A DNA stretch of 7,456 nt from the NCBI GenBank assembly GCA_021734595.1, contig JAIPIO010000199.1, positions 1-7,456 on the forward strand. The letters run 5' to 3'. Below the pieces are notes generated by a model. It saw only the letters and a program-made list of their open reading frames with translations, was not told the DNA's origin and made no database searches. This document shows, piece by piece, positions 4,572 through 7,456 of this stretch. Source of the stretch: Kiritimatiellales bacterium (GTDB taxonomy: Bacteria > Verrucomicrobiota > Kiritimatiellia > Kiritimatiellales > Pontiellaceae). A program made the translations under genes and the position numbers. Each line of letters opens with the position of its first letter. The stretch's first letter is position 1.

Positions 4572-4578
4572 AAAGGGG
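4572..4578 (+). promoter_or_regulatory. Ribosome binding site setting the start at 4584
   Basis: AAAGGGG five bases before ATG 4584. The alternative in-frame ATG at 4533 has no comparable site, and its extra 17 residues would translate the palindrome at 4554. The enzyme's conserved N terminus begins exactly at the 4584 start. Confidence 0.65.
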
Positions 4579-4583
4579 TGGGG

Positions 4584-6506
4584 ATGAAGATATTTGTTCC
4601 GGGCAGAATCTGCCTTTTCGGGGAGCACACGGACTGGGCTGGCGGCTACCGCCGGATCAATGCCGATATTGAAAAAGGCTATGCCATCATCGTGGGCACC
4701 AACCAGGGCATTTATGCCCAGGTAAAACCCCATCCCGACAAATTGATTATCCGGGCCACGCTCGAAGACGGGATCCGCAAAGGCCCGTATGAAATTCCCA
4801 TGGAGCGCGAAGCCCTGCTGAACGAAGCGATGAATGGGGGGTTCGCCAGCTACGTCGCAGGGGTTGCCTACCAGATTCTAACCCATTACCGCGTGCGCGG
4901 ATTGGAGATCGACAACTATCTTACCGACCTGCCGGTACAGAAAGGGCTCTCCTCCTCGGCTGCCATCTGCGTGCTTGCCGCGCGGGCGTTCAACCGCATC
5001 TATGACCTGAAAATGACCGTTCGCGGTGAAATGGAATATGCGTACACTGGCGAAATCACCACGCCGTCGCGCTGCGGTCGTCTCGACCAGGGCTGTGCCT
5101 ACGGCAATCGGCCGGTGATGCTGACGTTTGACGGCGACCGGTTGGATGTGAAGGAGCTGAGTGTTTCCAAGCCGCTGCATTTTGTAATTGTTGACCTGAA
5201 AGCATTCAAGGATACCAAGGAAATCCTTGCAAAACTGAACCGCTGCTATCCTTTTGCCGACGATGATATCCAGAAAAATGTTCAGGAATATCTGGGTCTG
5301 ATCAGCTCACGGATCACCCATGAGGCTGCGGAGGCTATCTGCGCCGGGGACGAGAAAAAAATTGGAAGTTTATTCAGCGAAGCGCAACGGGAGTTCGATA
5401 AACACCTGATGCCGGCTTGTCCGTCGCAGCTGACCGCACCCGTCCTGCACAAACTGCTGGATTATGGGCCGATACAGGAATATGTGCTGGGCGGAAAGGG
5501 CGTGGGTTCCCAAGGGGATGGCACGGCGCAATTCCTTGTGATGGATGAAGAGGCCCAGAACAAAGTGATCGAAATTATAGAGCGTGACCTGAAGATGCCG
5601 TGCATGAAACTCAACGTCCAATCGGCCCAGCGCATCCGCAAGGCCGTTATTCCCGCCGCGGGATTTGGTACGCGCCTGTTTCCCGCCACGAAAACACTCA
5701 AGAAAGAGATGTTCCCGATCATTGACCGCGACGGTCGTGCCAAGCCGGTGATCCTAGCGATCATCGAAGAGGTATTGGCTGCGGGTATTGAAGAGATCGC
5801 CGTCATTGTCCAAGAGGATGACCGGGCCATCTTCGAGGATTTCTTCAACAGCAAAGTTCCAATCGAGCACTACAATAAACTGTCGCAGGAGGATCGGGAT
5901 TATGTTGAATATGTCATGGAGGTCGGCAGGCGGATCACAATGCTCATACAGGGCTCCCAGGAAGGGTTTGGACATGCGGTTTACTGTTCGCGTGAATGGG
6001 TAGGGGACGAGCCGTTTATCCTGATGCTGGGCGACCACCTGTACGCGGCGGATTCGGATGTATCCTGTTCGCGGCAGCTGCTCGATCTCTATGAACGCAC
6101 TGGCAAGAGTGTGGTGGGGTTGGAGGAAACACCAGAGGAAGAGGTCCAGCATTTTGGTTGCGTGACCGGCACATGGGAGGAACGCGGCAATTTCCTGGCG
6201 ATCAGCGAGTTTGCTGAAAAACCGGATATTGAATATGCACGGGAACACCTCCAGACCGAGGGTACGAGCGAAAACCATTATCTCACGGTTTTCGGGCAGT
6301 ATATCCTGACGCCGAAAATATTTGAATTTCTCGAAGAAAACATTACCCGCAACATGCGCGAAAGCGGCGAGTTCCAGCTGACCTCATGCCTGGACCGCCT
6401 GCGGCAGGAAGAGGGCTTTGTCGGTTGCCGGATGAAAGGCCGCCGGTTTGATATTGGAAATCCTGAAGCCTATCGACAGACGGTTCTGGATTTCCGCAAC
6501 GCATAG
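4584..6506 (+). CDS. Bifunctional GHMP sugar-1-kinase / GalU-like nucleotidyltransferase
   Basis: A 640-residue two-domain fusion. Residues 1 to about 345 are a GHMP kinase of the galactokinase group: GRICLFGEHTDWAGG (7-21), the ATP-loop GLSSSAA (121-127), CGRLDQGCA with the likely catalytic Asp168, and GGKGVGSQGDG (303-313). Residues from about 352 are a glucose-1-phosphate uridylyltransferase-like domain: the nucleotide-binding PAAGFGTRLFP (357-367), KEMFPIID (374-381), LGDHLY with metal-ligand Asp484, EKP (545-547), GEFQLTSCLD and FDIGNPEAY (622-630). Inferred activity: phosphorylation of a monosaccharide at the anomeric carbon, then transfer of a UMP (or other NMP) group to give a nucleotide sugar, in one cytosolic protein. 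This is analogous in logic to bacterial FKP (fucokinase/GDP-fucose pyrophosphorylase) but built from different transferase stock. The sugar could be galactose, arabinose or a uronic acid; sequence alone does not decide. The sulfatase gene follows 57 bases later on the same strand. Confidence 0.9.
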   Translation: MKIFVPGRICLFGEHTDWAGGYRRINADIEKGYAIIVGTNQGIYAQVKPHPDKLIIRATLEDGIRKGPYEIPMEREALLNEAMNGGFASYVAGVAYQILTHYRVRGLEIDNYLTDLPVQKGLSSSAAICVLAARAFNRIYDLKMTVRGEMEYAYTGEITTPSRCGRLDQGCAYGNRPVMLTFDGDRLDVKELSVSKPLHFVIVDLKAFKDTKEILAKLNRCYPFADDDIQKNVQEYLGLISSRITHEAAEAICAGDEKKIGSLFSEAQREFDKHLMPACPSQLTAPVLHKLLDYGPIQEYVLGGKGVGSQGDGTAQFLVMDEEAQNKVIEIIERDLKMPCMKLNVQSAQRIRKAVIPAAGFGTRLFPATKTLKKEMFPIIDRDGRAKPVILAIIEEVLAAGIEEIAVIVQEDDRAIFEDFFNSKVPIEHYNKLSQEDRDYVEYVMEVGRRITMLIQGSQEGFGHAVYCSREWVGDEPFILMLGDHLYAADSDVSCSRQLLDLYERTGKSVVGLEETPEEEVQHFGCVTGTWEERGNFLAISEFAEKPDIEYAREHLQTEGTSENHYLTVFGQYILTPKIFEFLEENITRNMRESGEFQLTSCLDRLRQEEGFVGCRMKGRRFDIGNPEAYRQTVLDFRNA

Positions 6507-6527
6507 GTAAAATACAGCGGAGTTATG

Positions 6528-6556
6528 TTGACCGCAATGGTTTGAATTTATATTGT
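6528..6556 (+). promoter_or_regulatory. Putative sigma70-type promoter of the sulfatase
   Basis: TTGACC (6528-6533), a 17-base spacer and TATTGT (6551-6556): 5/6 and 4/6 matches with optimal spacing. Transcription would start about seven or eight bases downstream, at or next to A6564 of the sulfatase ATG. There is no Shine-Dalgarno sequence in the preceding 40 bases, consistent with a leaderless transcript. Predicted from sequence only. Confidence 0.5.
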
Positions 6557-6565
6557 ATACAATAT
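6550..6565. promoter_or_regulatory. Perfect 16-bp palindrome overlapping -10 and start codon (putative operator)
   Basis: ATATTGTATACAATAT is an exact inverted repeat with no central gap, covering the candidate -10 box and the first two bases of the ATG. The core TTGTATACAA resembles GntR-type operators, which are often short gapless palindromes. A repressor bound here would block transcription start. The regulator is not in the window. Confidence 0.55.
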
Positions 6566-7456
6566 GAATACGAAAATACTTGCCGCAGTCTTCACCATCA
6601 TTTTGCAAAGCAGTGTTTCTTTTAGCGCATCTGTGCCCAAACCCAATGTGCTGTTCATTGCCATGGACGATCTAAACGACTGGATCGGCTGCATGGGCGG
6701 CCATCCGCAGACTATCACGCCGAACCTCGACCGCCTCGCCGCCAGCGGCGTGTTCTTCAACAACGCCCACTGTCCGGCACCCGCCTGCAACCCGTCGCGC
6801 ACCGCCATCATGACCGGTCTGTCGCCGCATCGCTCCGGCCTATACAATAACGGGCAAAAAATGCGCGAAGTGCTGCCCGATGCGGAGATTATCCCCCAAT
6901 ATTTCCGCAACCACGGCTATTGGGCCGGCGGTTCCGGGAAAATACTGCACTACTTCATCGATGCACCTTCATGGGATGAATATTTTCCCGACGCGGAAAA
7001 GGAAAATCCGTTCCCGCACACCTTCTATCCAAAGAACCGTCCGGTCAATCTGCCGGTCGGGGGCCCTTGGCAATACAAGGAAACCGACTGGGCCGCGCTG
7101 GACGTCACCGACGAGGAATACGGCGGCGACTGGGCGGTGTCCAAGTGGGTGGGGGAGCAGTTGGGGAAGAAACACCAGAAACCGTTCTTCTTGGCCTGCG
7201 GCATCTACCGACCGCACGAGCCTTGGTTCGTGCCGGCAAAATATTTCGAACCATTTCCACTGAAGGATATCCAGTTGCCGTTGGGCTACAAGGAGGACGA
7301 CCTCGACGACCTGCCGCCCGCCGGCAAGAAGCGCGGTCCCAACCGGTACTTTGCCCACATCCAGAAGCATGGGCAATGGAAGCAGGGGATCCAGGGCTAC
7401 CTTGCTTCGATCCATTTTGCCGACACGATGCTTGGCCGGGTGCTCGACGCCCTGGA
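6564..7456 (+). CDS. Secreted family-S1 sulfatase, iduronate-2-sulfatase-like, N-terminal part
   Basis: The first 297 residues of a formylglycine-dependent sulfatase; the frame runs off the right edge. Residues 1-22 form a signal peptide (Lys4, a hydrophobic stretch AAVFTIILQSSVSF, likely cleavage after SFSA), so it works outside the cytoplasm. Motifs: PNVLFIAMDD with metal ligands D35/D36, TPNLDRLAASGVFF, and CNPSR (75-79), the CxPSR signature whose Cys75 is converted to formylglycine. TGLSPHRSG, GSGKILH (K125, H129) and FFLACGIYRPHEPW with H218 follow. The order and the GK-x-x-H plus PHEPW blocks fit the iduronate-2-sulfatase-like (S1_7-type) branch. Its target is probably a sulfated glycan; which one cannot be told. 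Family enzymes run about 450-550 residues, so the C-terminal third or more is missing. The start has no Shine-Dalgarno sequence but gives a complete signal peptide. Maturation needs an FGE or anSME enzyme encoded elsewhere. Confidence 0.94.
   Translation, partial: MNTKILAAVFTIILQSSVSFSASVPKPNVLFIAMDDLNDWIGCMGGHPQTITPNLDRLAASGVFFNNAHCPAPACNPSRTAIMTGLSPHRSGLYNNGQKMREVLPDAEIIPQYFRNHGYWAGGSGKILHYFIDAPSWDEYFPDAEKENPFPHTFYPKNRPVNLPVGGPWQYKETDWAALDVTDEEYGGDWAVSKWVGEQLGKKHQKPFFLACGIYRPHEPWFVPAKYFEPFPLKDIQLPLGYKEDDLDDLPPAGKKRGPNRYFAHIQKHGQWKQGIQGYLASIHFADTMLGRVLDAL

Larger units (their letters stand above)
4416..4583. other. Divergent intergenic region, phoH / kinase fusion
   Basis: These 168 bases are AT-rich in the middle (about 4471-4530, with runs of T) compared with the genes on either side, as expected for a divergent promoter region. 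TATTCT at 4543-4548 is a possible plus-strand -10 but has no convincing -35. A minus-strand TACACT (4456-4451) is equally weak. The region ends with a near-perfect palindrome at 4554-4571 just before the Shine-Dalgarno sequence of the kinase fusion. Confidence 0.35.

Noticed and set aside
4533..4583. ATG 4533 as start of the kinase fusion
   Set aside because: The extra 17 residues translate a palindrome and an RBS-like run; the kinase's conserved N terminus begins at 4584.
5754..6278. 174-codon minus-strand open frame
   Set aside because: It is the shadow of the GalU-like domain on the plus strand.

Overview
The window looks like accessory-rich chromosome of a PVC-group bacterium, most plausibly a marine or anaerobic Kiritimatiellota (Pontiella-like) or a neighbouring Verrucomicrobia-type lineage. 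This rests on a secreted family-S1 sulfatase, a GHMP-kinase/uridylyltransferase fusion, and a dense family of GGAG-tipped hairpin repeats next to a RAYT transposase. The assignment is inference from gene content, not a database match. No tRNA, rRNA or CRISPR was seen.

Layout from left to right. At 1-590 (minus) is the N-terminal 196 residues of a transketolase, running off the left edge. It diverges from a PHP-domain phosphoesterase (744-1598, plus; RNase AM / nucleoside-bisphosphatase type). The stretch 1616-2949 is a repeat island. It holds eight 31-bp hairpin units, two long-loop variants and two half units, in both orientations, a stranded fragment of a RecB/Cas4-like PD-(D/E)XK nuclease (minus, about 1792-2004), and a REP-associated tyrosine transposase (RAYT, 2269-2850, minus) with a unit at each end. 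A second, unrelated family of TTCCA/TGGAA palindromes fills 2984-3083. Next comes a PIN-PhoH ATPase (3093-4415, minus), which diverges from a 640-residue fusion of an anomeric sugar kinase and a GalU-like nucleotidyltransferase (4584-6506, plus). The window ends inside a secreted sulfatase (6564 to the right edge, plus) whose start codon is overlapped by a perfect 16-bp palindrome and a promoter-like sequence that would give a leaderless mRNA.

How the genes fit together. The sulfatase would strip sulfate from an extracellular or periplasmic glycan. The kinase/uridylyltransferase could turn a released monosaccharide into its 1-phosphate and then a nucleotide sugar, and transketolase serves the pentose phosphate pathway; this metabolic link is inference. 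PhoH and the PHP enzyme are both candidate RNA/nucleotide-turnover enzymes, but nothing shows that they act together.

The most interesting part is the repeat island. The hairpin stems differ between copies but stay perfectly paired, the loop is nearly constant, and every intact unit carries GGAG at one foot. That is the pattern expected of REP elements mobilised by a RAYT, here in a non-proteobacterial setting. The RAYT gene borrows its last nine codons and stop from one unit and has another unit just upstream of its start.
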